A stretch of DNA of 64,000 nt, from positions 40,248,001 through 40,312,000 of the forward strand of contig JAZBRS010000029.1 of assembly GCA_037176725.1 (NCBI GenBank), written 5' to 3'. Positions 1-10,900 of the stretch are shown one piece after another. The position numbers and the translations under genes are program-made. Each line of letters starts with the position of its first letter. The first letter of the stretch is position 1. The stretch is from Posidonia oceanica. Lineage: Eukaryota; Streptophyta; Magnoliopsida; Alismatales; Posidoniaceae. The notes beneath the pieces were generated by a model. It saw only the letters and a program-made list of their open reading frames with translations, made no database searches and was not told the origin of the DNA.

Positions 1-1582
1 CAAGTAGATCCATTTACTGTGTTGTGCTGTTGTAATATTTTGCATTTTAGCCCCTCTGTTTTCGATTTTTGCACATAGGTCCTGCACTAAATCATTTCAT
101 TTAAATGCATATACTTTACCATATAATATTGCAGTCTGAGTCCCTGTAATTTACTGTTTTTGCATGTAGATCCATTGCACTGTAGCAACTTAGAATTTAT
201 TTCTTATTTTTGCATACTGCATTGCATATTTTACCTTCTAGTTTTGCATTTTTGCAGTTAGGTCCATTTTAAATGGACAGTAGCTGTGTTGCATATATTT
301 TAGCTTATTAAATTGCATTTCCAACCCTGTACTTTTAAAAAATTGCACTGCAGTCCTGTCATTTGATTTTCAGAGCATGTTTTCCTTACTAAATTGCATT
401 TTTAGCCCCTGCATGATTTCAAAATCACACATAGGTCCTTGCATGTTTTAAAAAATCATGTGAAAAGACCATTTTGCCCCCAGGTTGCATTCCAGCCCCC
501 ATGCCTACCAAATTTCATGCAGACCTTCCACTAGTATTCCCAGACTCCCCAGAACCTAGCTTTCTGGAAAATTTGCATTTTAGACCCCAGTTTTTCCAAA
601 ATTGCACTCTGATCCCATTTCTGCTTTCAAACTTCTTTTAAAGCATACCCTCCTTTCAAAACAACTTTCTGAGCCTAGTTTTCACCAATAGACATCTGTC
701 TTCCCCTGTTTTCAAAACCCTTTCCCATGAAACCCTGTTTTCTGGGGAATTTGCATTTTTTTTGCCCCTTTTCTTTTTCAAAATGCTTTCTGGACTCCTG
801 GTTTTTCTCAAGTTACTTCTCTTTGCTTTTCCTTGCTTTTGCACGAACCCTGCATTCATTTAGTCTTGCATTCTAGCATCTTCTTGCACACACTAAGCAC
901 TTTTAGCTCCCTTTCACTTGGGAGGACCCTTTTGCACATCCCTAGGACCTCTTGAACACCTAGATCTGTTCTTCTCCCCTGTTCTGGCCCTTCTATCTTG
1001 AAGCTGCGATATCTCGCAATCCGGCCGTTGGATCTTCTCAAGTAAGCTGCCCAGGCGACCGCAGTAAAGCGCCCTTCAGCATGGACCAGACAGATTTCAG
1101 ATCAGGCTCCTGGATCTCTAGGTATGTCCTCCTGAACCCCTGCATTGCATTCATTTGCATACCATTTGCACAGTCTTCCTTGTTTTCGCTTTCCGTCTCT
1201 TTGAGCTTGTAGAATAGGACTTCCCCTTTCTACTTGTCTATTCGAATCCTCATTTCGCGTTCCCCTGTGCGTTTTGTGTTGCGTTCTCCCTGGATTTGCC
1301 ACCTTATGTGACTTTCTTCCTCCTTTTCCACGATCCGATCGCATCGCGAGCTTTGGGCAGCATGCGAGACACACCGTGGAACGGTTTAGTGGGAAACAGT
1401 CGCAAAGAGGTGGTAATCCCTCCGTTTGCACACTCTCCCCTCTGTAGGTCTTCACACCTACTCTGAGTGGTCCTGAATGACGTCTGTTCTTACACACGCG
1501 TTGTTTTGACTCCCCTTTGACCTTTTCTAATCACTTTCTGCATTCTTGCATTCTCATGGCTTTTTCCGAAGTTTTGCTTCGC

Positions 1583-1815
1583 TGTTTTGGCACCGTTTTG
1601 CGTGCCTGCTCTCGTTTTGGCACCGTTTTGCGTGCCCTTCTGTTTTCTTGTCTCGTTTTGTGTGTTGCCTTGTTTTCTGCTCGTTTTGCGTGCCGATTTC
1701 GTTCTTTTGTACCGTTTTGCGTGCCTTTCTATTTTCTCGTCTTGTTTTGCGCGCTGTTTTCGCTCTTTTGCATCGTTTTGCGCGCATTGCTCATTTCTCG
1801 CCTCGTTTTGCGTGT
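1583..1815 (+). repeat. CGTTTTGC tandem array in LTR A
   Basis: Imperfect units of about 30 bp built on CACCGTTTTGCGTGCC and variants repeat about eight times. The same array occurs in the 3' LTR (23876-24108), longer in solo LTR C (57436-57725), in the LTR of D on the other strand (24836-25095), and as looser GCAAAACG-type repeats in the LTRs of B (33478-33665 and 52318-52505). Confidence 0.85.
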
Positions 1816-2097
1816 TTTACGTCGTTTTCCTTTGCATGTCGATCGCATTGCATGGTTTTCTCGCTGTTTTGTTTTCTCGCTTGCATTTGCATATAGGGCT
1901 GTGATGCTTACTGCCTGGAGTTCTCACAAGCTAGGTTTCGCCTGGTTCAGAACACGGACAGCGTAGCTGAGCACTTAGAGAGCACGTTTACTTCTTTGCT
2001 TTGTTTCTTCCCGCTTAGAGCACATCTTGAGCATTCATTCAGGCATTTATAGGCACATAGGCATTCAATCCTGCATTTTTCTGCGTATGCGAGCGTA

Positions 2098-2165
2098 AGC
2101 CTAGAAAGACCGATTTTCGGGCCTGTCGGGGGTGCCTAATACCTTCCCCGCACGTAACAGGAGTC
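2098..2165 (+). promoter_or_regulatory. Conserved LTR core upstream of the LTR 3' end
   Basis: The motifs GAAAGACCGA, CGGGGGTGCCTAA and GTAACAGGAGTCC occur in this order here, in the 3' LTR (24391-24458), in solo LTR C (about 57993-58060) and, reversed, in both LTRs of B (33192-33260 and 52018-52085). The A and B families are otherwise strongly diverged around it. Position and conservation suggest a transcription or RNA-processing signal. Its role is inferred. Confidence 0.5.
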
Positions 2166-2345
2166 CTTACCCTGTCTTTTGGCCCGCAATGACCGTACTG
2201 CCCTTATCCTAGGCTAGAGTCATCTCATTTGCATTTGTTTGCATTTGTTTTCCTCTGCATTGCTTTGCTTTGCATTTCTTGCTTGGTTTTGCACGTTAAT
2301 TCACGCATTACCCCGGTTTTCCTCGTCTTCCGTTAATAGACGTGG

Positions 2346-2356
2346 TGGCGACTCTG
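2346..2356 (+). other. Primer-binding-site-like motif inside the LTR
   Basis: TGGCGACTCTG is identical to the first 11 nt of the true primer-binding site at 2474 but lies about 117 bp upstream of the LTR end. It is also present at 24639-24649, at 58244-58254, and on the minus strand at 33008-33018 (TGGCGACTCCG) and 51825-51835 (one further change). Confidence 0.6.
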
Positions 2357-2473
2357 ATTTGTCTTATCTTCCCTTTTTCTCCTCGATTTCAAGTGTTTTC
2401 GAGTTGAGCCTCTTCCTCGGATCTCAATCGCCGCTATATTTAGCGAGCCTGATTCCGATCGGGATCGCTACAG

Positions 2474-2491
2474 TGGCGACTCTGCTGGGGA
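2474..2491 (+). other. Primer-binding site of element A
   Basis: TGGCGACTCTGCTGGGGA begins two bases after the LTR ends in CA. Element B has TGGCGACTCCACTGGGGA at the equivalent place. Ogre-type elements are known to use a tRNA-Arg primer, and this TGGCGACTC... type fits that. I could not align it to a tRNA here. Confidence 0.85.
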
Positions 2492-3803
2492 TGAGACTAG
2501 ACTCTGGCTTTCGTTCCTGGCTTCTTCGCTCGCCTGTTTTGCAGCTTTGTCTGCCTTATGTGCCTTCTTCGCCTGTTTTGCTCGCTTTTCTGTGCAAACT
2601 CCTAGCAAGTCGCTTCGTGGCTACTTTGCTTAGGTTTTGCACCCTTTTTGCCTCGGTTTGCGCTTTCTTTTGCTTGGCTTCGCTTATTTGCTTGTTTATT
2701 TACTTATTGCCTTGCTTATGCTGATATTTCTTTTACAGTCTGCTTACTTTTACCTTACTTAGTCTTACTTGCTCATTATTGCTTTAATTCTTGCACATTG
2801 CATGTCTACATACTTTGCTTGGCTAAAATACATGCTTTTTGGATGATGAATGCTTCCTTTACACCTTTGCTATGTCACTACACACGCACATACTATGCTT
2901 ACATGCTTTTTGACTCGATGAATGTTTCTTTTTCACCATCATGACCACAAACACTCGCACATGCCATGAACATGCCTTTTGTTGTGTTGTATGATGGTTG
3001 CTTGCCATTTTGACTGATTTTCTTCCCTTTTGCACTTGCCATGTTCAGGATAGTAGAGACTTGTCTGCTTCCCCCATGGTTAACTAAAAGACACAAGTAA
3101 AAAGAACTTCTAGGAGCAACTAGAGACTACAAACAATCTTTCACTCCCTTTGGTTAATAAAATGCGCAAGATAAAAAACTCTAATCATTTGCATAAGCAT
3201 CATATAGGGCATGCATTCTTCTCCTCTGAGTCCACCTACTAGTCTGCGAAGGACGGTTCTGGCCTCTTGTTCCACTGCTTTGGGCGTGGCATAAGTTGGT
3301 CAGTCCGTCCCCTCCTTGTCCGGGGGTCGTGTCGGTGTTAGTAGAGGGTACCACCCACGCTTTGGCGGGGTAGAGGCCACCAACGCACCACCCTGTCATT
3401 ACCTGAGCTTTGGGCCAGGAGTTAGGCAGGGGACCTACTTTTTCTGACCTGAGTCGGTGACCCGTACATCCAGGGATACCCGGAGTAGACAACCTTGCTA
3501 GGAAACACTAGTCAGGAAAGGGGGGCATACTAGAAAGCATGCATATCATTCACGCCACTTAACTAACTCATTTGCATTCATCTCTTAGTTTCTAACCCTA
3601 ATTTCCTTCTGTTGTGTCAGCGTGATCGGTAAGCGAGTTTCCCTTTGCCAGAGCTCGAGTATCGACCCTCGTTGACGCCCTTTTGCGACTTAGTTCGCGA
3701 CCATTCCCCTTCCGAGCTATCCGCACTTGCGACGATAGCTCCTCGTAGGACTCACCGTTTGAATACCCATCGCAGCCCAGTTCTCACACGCTCTAGGTCA
3801 GCA
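2492..3803 (+). other. Untranslated leader of element A
   Basis: No convincing gene lies in these 1.3 kb. The first 700 bp are T-rich with repeated TTTGCTT/GCTTAC words. The block at 3181-3490 is strongly conserved in element B. A frame continuous with gag is open from 3633, after a TAA at 3630, but its first ATG is at 3804. A pyrimidine run followed by CAG near 3620 could be a splice acceptor. I see no separate ORF1 upstream of gag, which true Ogre elements often have. Confidence 0.7.
3181..3490 (+). other. Conserved non-coding leader block
   Basis: Element B carries a clear homologue on the other strand at about 50810-51115. Shared words include CATCATATAGGGCATGCATT, GTCGTGTCGGTGTTAGTAGA continuing through GGGTACCACCCA, CCTGAGCTTTGGGCC and TGAGTCGG. 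No frame is open throughout in both copies, so the conservation is probably at the nucleic-acid level. An RNA packaging, dimerization or translation signal fits the place between primer site and gag; that role is inferred. Confidence 0.7.
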
Positions 3804-6800
3804 ATGGCCCAGTACGTTAGTGAGCCTTCTTTTACTCCTGTCACGGAGGGTGTTTCCGTTCCGGCCCCTCTGGTTGCTCCCTCTGTCCCTCTTGTTCCCC
3901 CTCCGACGCCAGGGTTTCCTCCTCTGACGTCTCTAGGTTCTCAGTACACCCCGGGACAGTGGCAAGCCTCCCTTCCTCCGGATCCAGTCGCCGAGTCTAT
4001 CTTGACGGCCGTTACCCGCGTTCCGGAGACGCCACTGCCCCCTCCGTCCCAGGGATACGTCACTTTCGACATCCCTTCCACCACTGCTGCGACTCTTCCT
4101 GTAGAATCCTTCCCTTCCGGACAGTCTGTGTCCGTGCCACTTGTTCACCAATCTCCGCCGGCACTGCACTTCAGCGTCCCCACTGGCGAGACGCCCGAAG
4201 CTCAGTACCAGCATCTGATGGAGCTCACCCAGAGACTGCAGGGCATGGCTCTATCAGTTCGTCCTTCTCCTGTCTCTGTCGTCCCTGAGGTTCCTCCGAG
4301 GCCAGTTCCTGCATTTCTTGCATCAACCTCTGCACCTCCGCCTCGACCATCGTCGCAACTGCTCACGGTTCCGACGATGGGGGCTCGTTTACCGCCTCCT
4401 CCTGCACAACACTTGGCACAGCATGCTCCACTTCCTTCTGGTGGTCAACCCTTTGGATCGGTTGGAGCCCAGTACCTCACTGGCTCGCTGTCTGGCACCC
4501 CGCCTGCACAGCAATTGGTGCTCCGCCATCCTATCCCTGTCCCATCACAGCATGGCATTTATTCTTCTCCCCTCCCTCAAGTTCAGCATCCTGCATACAC
4601 TCCTGCATACACTATCCCCCAGCACGGATACGCCGGCCATCCCGTTGCTCCACCAGGCGACGCTATGGTAGATCCGGAGGAGCACATAGGTGCGACCCAT
4701 TCGGCGTATGTGCTCGCTACCCCTGCTGATCCCTCTCCTACAGCAGCAATCCCAGACCCCATCAATAACCGAATGGACGTCTTGGAGAAAGCACTACGAC
4801 TAGTGCAGGGTACTGAGCACCAGACCTACCAATTCCGAGACCTCTGCTGCTTTCCAGAGGCGGTACTCCCTCCGAAGTTCAAAATCCCGGACTTCGAGAA
4901 ATATAATGGTAGGGGCTGCCCCGTAGCACACCTGAAGGCGTATTGCGGTGATCTCGCTCAGCTTCAGGCTGACGAGAGGTTGCTGATCCGCTTGTTCCAG
5001 AAGAGTTTGACCGGGCTGGCACTCAAGTGGTTCACATCACTCGATATGTCAGCCATCAAGACTTGGAACGACCTCAGTCAGGCGTTCCTGGAGCAATACT
5101 CCTTCAACCTCGATCTTGTCCCAAAGAGGGCGGATTTGATCGCCATCAAGCAGAACTCTGGCGAGCCGTTCGGGGAGTACGTCGGCCGCTGGCGTGCCCT
5201 TGCCTCTCAGGTTCGAGATAGACCCTCTGACGAGGAATCTATCGAGATCGTTATCAAAGGGGCGCAGCCGTCTCTCGGGGCTCTGCTTAGCATTCAGCTA
5301 GTCACTACTTTCGCGGCACTCATCAGAGCTGGAGCGCGCGTAGAGAGTTCTTTGCGGAGTGGCAACTTCCCGGCTCTCTCTGCGTTCGCTAAGCAAGCAG
5401 CGATCAGCAGCAACAGTGCCAACAGCAGCACCTCCAACAACAACAACAGCGGCAACAACAACAACCGCTCGAAGAGGAAGGACTCGCCGAAACCTGCTGT
5501 TGCATTCGTCGATTCTCCTGCTGTGCCTGTTCGCTTGCCGTCTCGGCCTGCCCCAGCTCAGATGATGTACGCTCCTGCACCTAGGAATCCACACACACCG
5601 CACATCACAACCACCGCTAGACCGGTCTATCCTGCCGCACTGGTTCAGCAAGGCCCGTACCCGAGGCAAAGAAGACCACCCACTGAGAGGCAGAATTTCA
5701 CCCCACTGGTGGAACCACTCACGGTCATCTTGCCAAAGGTGGCATCGCTCCTGAAGTTCCTGGAGGTTCGTCCGCCGCCAAGCCCTCTGCCGCATTGGTT
5801 TAGGCCGGACCTCTTCTGCAATTTCCATCGAAGCGTCGGGCATTCGACGGACAATTGCTTCTCCCTGCGGAACGCAATTCAGGATCTGATCGAATCGGGA
5901 ACGATTGTGATCGACACGCACGAGGCGCCCACTCAAGTACGCACTCATGCATCTGCATCTCCAGCTGTTCCCCCGCATTCTGGCATCGTCCGCCAACCTC
6001 TACCGGAGCACTCTTATCCGGTAGGGGCGGGAACCTCAGGCATCCACTCTGTCTTTCCTTCTGGGCCTGCCACCTCTGAAGTAGACCCTTCCGATCTTAT
6101 CTCTGACATCTCTGAGCCTTTCCCGGTCAGTCTCTACCTCGCGGCAGTTGCCGGCTCCGAGTCGGGAATCCATTTGATCCGACCGCGTGCCAGGCCGGAG
6201 CGCCCTCTCGCGCATCCCACCATGCTCCCACAGGCTCAATCCCCTGTACACCTCTTAGCTAGAGCCCAGCCTAGTTCTCCCATTCACCTTTTAGGGCAGC
6301 CTCAGCTACACCTTCTAGGCAGACCTCAACCTGCCCCAGCCTTCCCACCACAACAACCATACCCACTAGATAGACCCCAACATCCTGTCGGTCCCCCTGT
6401 AACCCCTCCTGTGCTCGCAGCCCGTGCTCCAGTCGTCATTGATTTGACCATGGACACCCATCGCGTCCCTTACAGCTACGTCACAGAAATGTGTGCGGAA
6501 GTAACGCGATCAGGGAGGGTTTACAGGCCCCCAGTGCCGGCAACTAGGCCAACTCACCCTAGACCTGTTATGCCCCCACCCTCAAGCCAACCCTTAGCAG
6601 ACCCAACTCCAGATCAGCCTGTAGTTAGCCAAGCCCCTAGCCGGCCTGTAGTAACCCAGCTTCCTGTCACTACCCCTTTAGAACCTGCTAGAGCTACCCC
6701 TCCAGCTGTTAGGAGAAGCCAACCTAAAGCAGACCTAACCTCCCAGCTTAAGAAGGTTAAAGCCGACATCTCCATCTGGGATTTGATCCACACTTCTGCC

Positions 6801-7259
6801 GAACACCGCGAGGCTTTTCTTCGCGTGTTCCAGGCTGCTCGTGTGTCCCAGTCCATTGAGCCTTCTGCCTTGGAGAGCATGGTTGGGTTAATCGCGGAGC
6901 CCCAGGTCATCTCTTTTACGAGTGATGAGCTGCCTCCGGCGGGGATTAATCACAACCAGCCCCTTTTCGTCACGGTGCAGTTCAAAAACTTTCGCATTCC
7001 CCTTACACTGGTTGATAACGGGTCAGGCCTTAACGTCTGCCCCTTGCGTACAGCAACCAAGCTCGGATTCAAAGCCGAGGATATCACGCCAGCCGTGAAG
7101 GGAATGACTGCTTTTGACAACACTCACCATGACGCTCTAGGGATTCTGATTATCCCTCTGGCTATCGGTCCGGTCGTCTTCGACGTAGAATTCTATGTCG
7201 TCGACTTGAAGCCTAACTTCAATCTTCTGCTTGGGCGCCCTTGGCTTCACAAGCATTAG
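3804..7259 (+). CDS. gag-pro: Gag-protease polyprotein of element A
   Basis: This 1151-residue frame is open. I chose the ATG at 3804 because Met-Ala-Gln-(Tyr/Phe)-Val-Ser is also found at the start in element B; the frame stays open upstream to 3633 but without an earlier ATG. Residues 1-340 are proline-rich and low-complexity. Residues about 355-515 form a retrotransposon gag domain (FKIPDFEKYNG, then LKWF and FGEYVGRWRALA), which builds the particle. An Asn/Ser-rich run follows near 535-560. At about 670-683 lies a zinc knuckle in the Tat variant form C-x2-H-x4-H-x4-C. The C-terminus is a pepsin-like retroviral protease with the DNGSG motif (catalytic Asp 1071) and a closing LLLGRPWLH. The frame ends at TAG 7257, but protein homology to B continues past it. 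Both gag and pro appear intact, unlike pol. Confidence 0.9.
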   Translation: MAQYVSEPSFTPVTEGVSVPAPLVAPSVPLVPPPTPGFPPLTSLGSQYTPGQWQASLPPDPVAESILTAVTRVPETPLPPPSQGYVTFDIPSTTAATLPVESFPSGQSVSVPLVHQSPPALHFSVPTGETPEAQYQHLMELTQRLQGMALSVRPSPVSVVPEVPPRPVPAFLASTSAPPPRPSSQLLTVPTMGARLPPPPAQHLAQHAPLPSGGQPFGSVGAQYLTGSLSGTPPAQQLVLRHPIPVPSQHGIYSSPLPQVQHPAYTPAYTIPQHGYAGHPVAPPGDAMVDPEEHIGATHSAYVLATPADPSPTAAIPDPINNRMDVLEKALRLVQGTEHQTYQFRDLCCFPEAVLPPKFKIPDFEKYNGRGCPVAHLKAYCGDLAQLQADERLLIRLFQKSLTGLALKWFTSLDMSAIKTWNDLSQAFLEQYSFNLDLVPKRADLIAIKQNSGEPFGEYVGRWRALASQVRDRPSDEESIEIVIKGAQPSLGALLSIQLVTTFAALIRAGARVESSLRSGNFPALSAFAKQAAISSNSANSSTSNNNNSGNNNNRSKRKDSPKPAVAFVDSPAVPVRLPSRPAPAQMMYAPAPRNPHTPHITTTARPVYPAALVQQGPYPRQRRPPTERQNFTPLVEPLTVILPKVASLLKFLEVRPPPSPLPHWFRPDLFCNFHRSVGHSTDNCFSLRNAIQDLIESGTIVIDTHEAPTQVRTHASASPAVPPHSGIVRQPLPEHSYPVGAGTSGIHSVFPSGPATSEVDPSDLISDISEPFPVSLYLAAVAGSESGIHLIRPRARPERPLAHPTMLPQAQSPVHLLARAQPSSPIHLLGQPQLHLLGRPQPAPAFPPQQPYPLDRPQHPVGPPVTPPVLAARAPVVIDLTMDTHRVPYSYVTEMCAEVTRSGRVYRPPVPATRPTHPRPVMPPPSSQPLADPTPDQPVVSQAPSRPVVTQLPVTTPLEPARATPPAVRRSQPKADLTSQLKKVKADISIWDLIHTSAEHREAFLRVFQAARVSQSIEPSALESMVGLIAEPQVISFTSDELPPAGINHNQPLFVTVQFKNFRIPLTLVDNGSGLNVCPLRTATKLGFKAEDITPAVKGMTAFDNTHHDALGILIIPLAIGPVVFDVEFYVVDLKPNFNLLLGRPWLHKH

Positions 7260-7982
7260 GTCCTTCCTTCGACCCTCCATCGAATGATAAAGTACCGTCG
7301 TGGCGATGATGTCATTGTCGTCATGGCGGAGAACTTTGAGAAGGAGCGGATCGAAGCAGTCTCTCCCGTGTCTTCGCAATCTATCCCATTTGACCCCGAG
7401 ACTTCTGAAGCCCTCTACCGCGTTAACCGGTGCGAGCCAGTTAACTTCGTTCCTGATCTTGAACGTGTCAACTCCTTGACCGTTCACAATAACCCCTTTT
7501 GAATGGTTGAGAATGTATGCCACAGGTGGGGTTACATAAAGGGTACGCCGCTCGGGCATCACGGCCAAGGGATCGCGGAGCCGATCGTAGCAGTGGAGCG
7601 AAGGAAGTCTGAAGGCCTCGGCTACGAACCAAAGCTCGAAGAAGATCACTGCTTCCAGCTCAAAGCCCATGCACCAGCCATTCCCAGAGACCTCACTAAC
7701 TTTACCAGTGCAGGAATTCTGGGATCAACCGACTACCAAGCCACAGCGCCGGCAGAGGATTGGGTGTGTGTTGAGGACTACTACTCGGATGAGGAGCAGT
7801 CTGGCACAACAGAGGCAGTCCCAATCAGCTCAGCAGAAACAGTGGTCAGAGCAGAGGCCCCGCAGTCAGTTTATTTAGCTCCCCCTCTGGCAGAAACAGC
7901 AGGCAGCTCAGCAGGCCCTGTGGCAAATGCAAGTTCCCATCCTTCAGCAGCCACATCAGCTCCTCAAGAATAGTCAGCAGCA
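7260..7982 (+). pseudogene. Protease-RT linker of element A, interrupted by stops
   Basis: This stretch is in the same frame as gag-pro and pol, separated by TAG 7257, TGA 7500 and TAG 7971. Residues after the first stop (TLHRMIKY, then AENFEKERI, IPFDPE, VENVCHRWGY, GTPLG) match the same region of element B at 46698-47096, so it was once translated, by read-through, splicing or an original CAG codon. The B copy reads Arg where A has TGA 7500, which fits CGA to TGA. The Gln-to-TAG change at 7971 fits CAG to TAG. Function is unknown; such segments follow the protease in Tat-type polyproteins. Confidence 0.75.
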
Positions 7983-10900
7983 GTGCAGGAGTTAGAGACA
8001 CTCCTTCTGGCAGAACCAAGTATGCTACCAGCGGTCACAGCAACATCAGTGCCACTGCCCCCATCTCTGGAGGGGCAGTCTATCAACTCAGTCAGCAGCG
8101 TGGCCCAGCCCGCTCCCTCATCATCATCTTCAGGAATGCAGCTGGCGCAGTCCGCTCCGCATTCTCCTGACGACCTGCAGCAGCTCTCATGGCAAGACCC
8201 TATGGCGTCAGAGGCTGCGATTTCTCAGTTACGGCCCGATACAAAAGGCCAACTGAGCACTACACTCTCCGGGCCCTTGAGCCCTCCAAAGAGCACCCCT
8301 GCTTATTCTCCAACAGTGACCCTGGGAGCTTATTCATCAGTAGCACCGCTAGCTTGTCTATTTGGGCCATCTACATCAGAGTTGCCACCATCGGACGCGC
8401 CCGTGAACCAGATCATGCAGACTCCAAGGGTGGCGATCTGTCTTGCAGCCGGGCCAGTGCCGCAGGCCCCTGGCGCCTACTACGTCGACTCCCCCTCAGA
8501 CGAAGAAGAAGGAGTGGCGATAGAAGCCCAGGTCGATTCCTGGATGTCCGACTTAGAGTTGCTTTATCAAGAACAACTCAAGTCGATAGCAGATGACCTG
8601 GCAGATCACCAAGCTGCAGAAAGGAAAGGGAAAGCCGTAGTCACGGATCCTCCTCTGCAAGAGGACCATGCCTCTATCATGGTCCTAGAAGACTCAGCAG
8701 CGCCGGACTCCCCTAGACCAGATGAGCTCATCACTCTTCAACCAGAAGGCGGGTCTAGGTGGTTTGTGCAACCCATGCCCCACTTGAGCAAGGCATCGAG
8801 CGGCAGTGACCAGATCAGCCGCCAGTCCGGCGTATCCTCCACAAGCACACTAGAAGACCCAGAGGGAGGAGCATCAACAGTAGATGCTACAGTAACAGAG
8901 CAGAATGCCTCAGCAGTAGAGCAATCAGCAGCCTCATCAGCCTCAGCAGCAGAACAGCCAGCAGTATCAGCAGCAGAGTCAGTAGAGCCCTTAGCAGAGT
9001 CAACCAGGCCAGAGCAAACAGTAGAAGGAATTGCTGGGACGGAGGTCGCACACCGAGGCTACAAGAATACTCGAGTGAGCGTGACCATCCTGAAACGTCA
9101 CCAGGGCCAAGCAGCGGAACACACACACTCTTTCAACATCACAAGTCCTTCCTTCGAGAAAGAGATCCTCTCAGAACTTGTTGCTTATGGAGAAGAGGAT
9201 GATACGGGCATGGACGGGACTGACGAACCTTTGCCCGAGTTCCGGCCCTATGACGACGACCCAGAAGGCCCCAACCTCCATGTCGAAGAAGAAACGGAGG
9301 TTGTTAACATTGGCACAGCTGAGGAAGTCAGAGAAGTTTGCATCAGTGCCCAGCTGTCCACCCAGGCCCGAGCTGAATTCATCGCATTCCTGAAAGAATA
9401 TGTAGATGTCTTCGCCTGGAGTTATGAAGATATGGTCGGCCTTGACATAGAGATAGTGGTGCACAGTCTACCCTTAAATCAGGATGCCAAGCCAATAAAA
9501 CAGAAATTGAGAAGATGGCGACCGCAGTGGCTGCTCATGATCAAAGAAGAGATAATGAAGCAGCTTGGAGTCAACTTTCTGAAGGTCGTTCTTTATCCTG
9601 AATGGCTGGCAAACATTGTACCTGTGCCCAAGAAAGATGGCCGAATCCGGATCTGTATCGACTACAGGGACCTGAACAAGGCGAGTCCCAAGGACGACTT
9701 TCCATTGCCTCACATTGACGTCTTAGTCGACAATACAGCAGGCCACAAGATGCTCTCCTTCATGGACGGCTTCTCTGGATACAATCAGATCAAGATGGCA
9801 GAAGAAGACATGGAAAAGACTTCATTCATCACCCATTGGGGAGTCTTCTGCTACCAAGTCATGCCGTTCAGCCTGAAAAACGCTGGTGCAACCTATCAGA
9901 GGGCCATGACTGCGCTATTCCACGACCTCATGCACCAAGAAGTGGAGGTCTATGTAGACGATATGATTGCCAAAACCAAAGAGCCCGAGGACCATCTTGC
10001 CTGTCTCAGGAAGCTCTTTGACCGTCTACGGAAGTACAAACTGCGCCAGAATCCCAAGAAGTGCGTATTCGGGGTGTCTTCTGGCAAATTGCTCGGCTAC
10101 ATTGTTAGCCAAAGGGGGATTGAGGTGGACCCGTTGAAAGCACAAGCCATCGTGGACATGCCACCCCCTAGAACTGAAAAAGAAGTCAGAAGTCTGCTTG
10201 GGCGTTTACAATTTATCAGTCGCTTCATTGCACAGCTTACGCCCATCTGTGAACCCATATTCAAGCTTTTGAGGAAGAATGCGCAGATTCACTGGAGCGA
10301 GGAGTGTCAGGCTGCATTTGCCAAGATCAAGCAGCTACTGATCAAGCCTCCTGTCCTGGTCCCGCCTACGCCAGGGAGACCCTTACTTCTCTACCTTTCT
10401 ACCACGCAGCATTCCATGGGCGCCGTCTTGGGCCAACATGATGAATCTGGTAGGAAGGAGCGCGCCATCTACTACCTGAGCAAGAAGTTTAGTGAATGCG
10501 AAGCCAGGTACACAACACTAGAGAAGACCTGCCTGTCCCTTGTCTGGGCTGCACAGAAGCTGAGACACTACTTGATGGCATACCCAGTGCAGCTCTTATG
10601 CCGGCATGATCCTATCAAGTTCCTCTTTCAGAAGCCGGCCACGGTGGGCAGATGTGCCAAGTGGCAGGTGTTATTGTCTCAGTACGACATCACCTTTGTC
10701 ACACAGAAATCCATGAAGGGTCAAGCAATGGCAGACCATCTTGCCGACCTTCCTCTGCCTGAATACCAACCCCTCCAGACGCAGTTCCCTGATGAAGACA
10801 TTCTCTTTGCAATGGAGGACTTTGAGCAGAAAAATCCTGAAGAACCAGAGGAATGGCAGCTCTACTTTGATGGTGCAGTCAACAAGAAAGGTCGAGGCGT

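Larger units (their letters stand above)
1..2472 (+). mobile_element. 5' LTR of element A (3' portion only)
   Basis: Position 1 corresponds to 22294 in the 3' LTR and the match runs to 2472/24765, where the LTR ends ...CTACA just before the primer-binding site. By eye I count about 25 substitutions and no indels in 2472 bp. The first 860 bp are degenerate TGCA/T-rich repeats. A CGTTTTGC array follows at 1583-1815, a conserved core at 2098-2165, and a primer-site-like motif at 2346-2356. The short open frames here are low-complexity by-products and are not called as genes. Confidence 0.95.
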
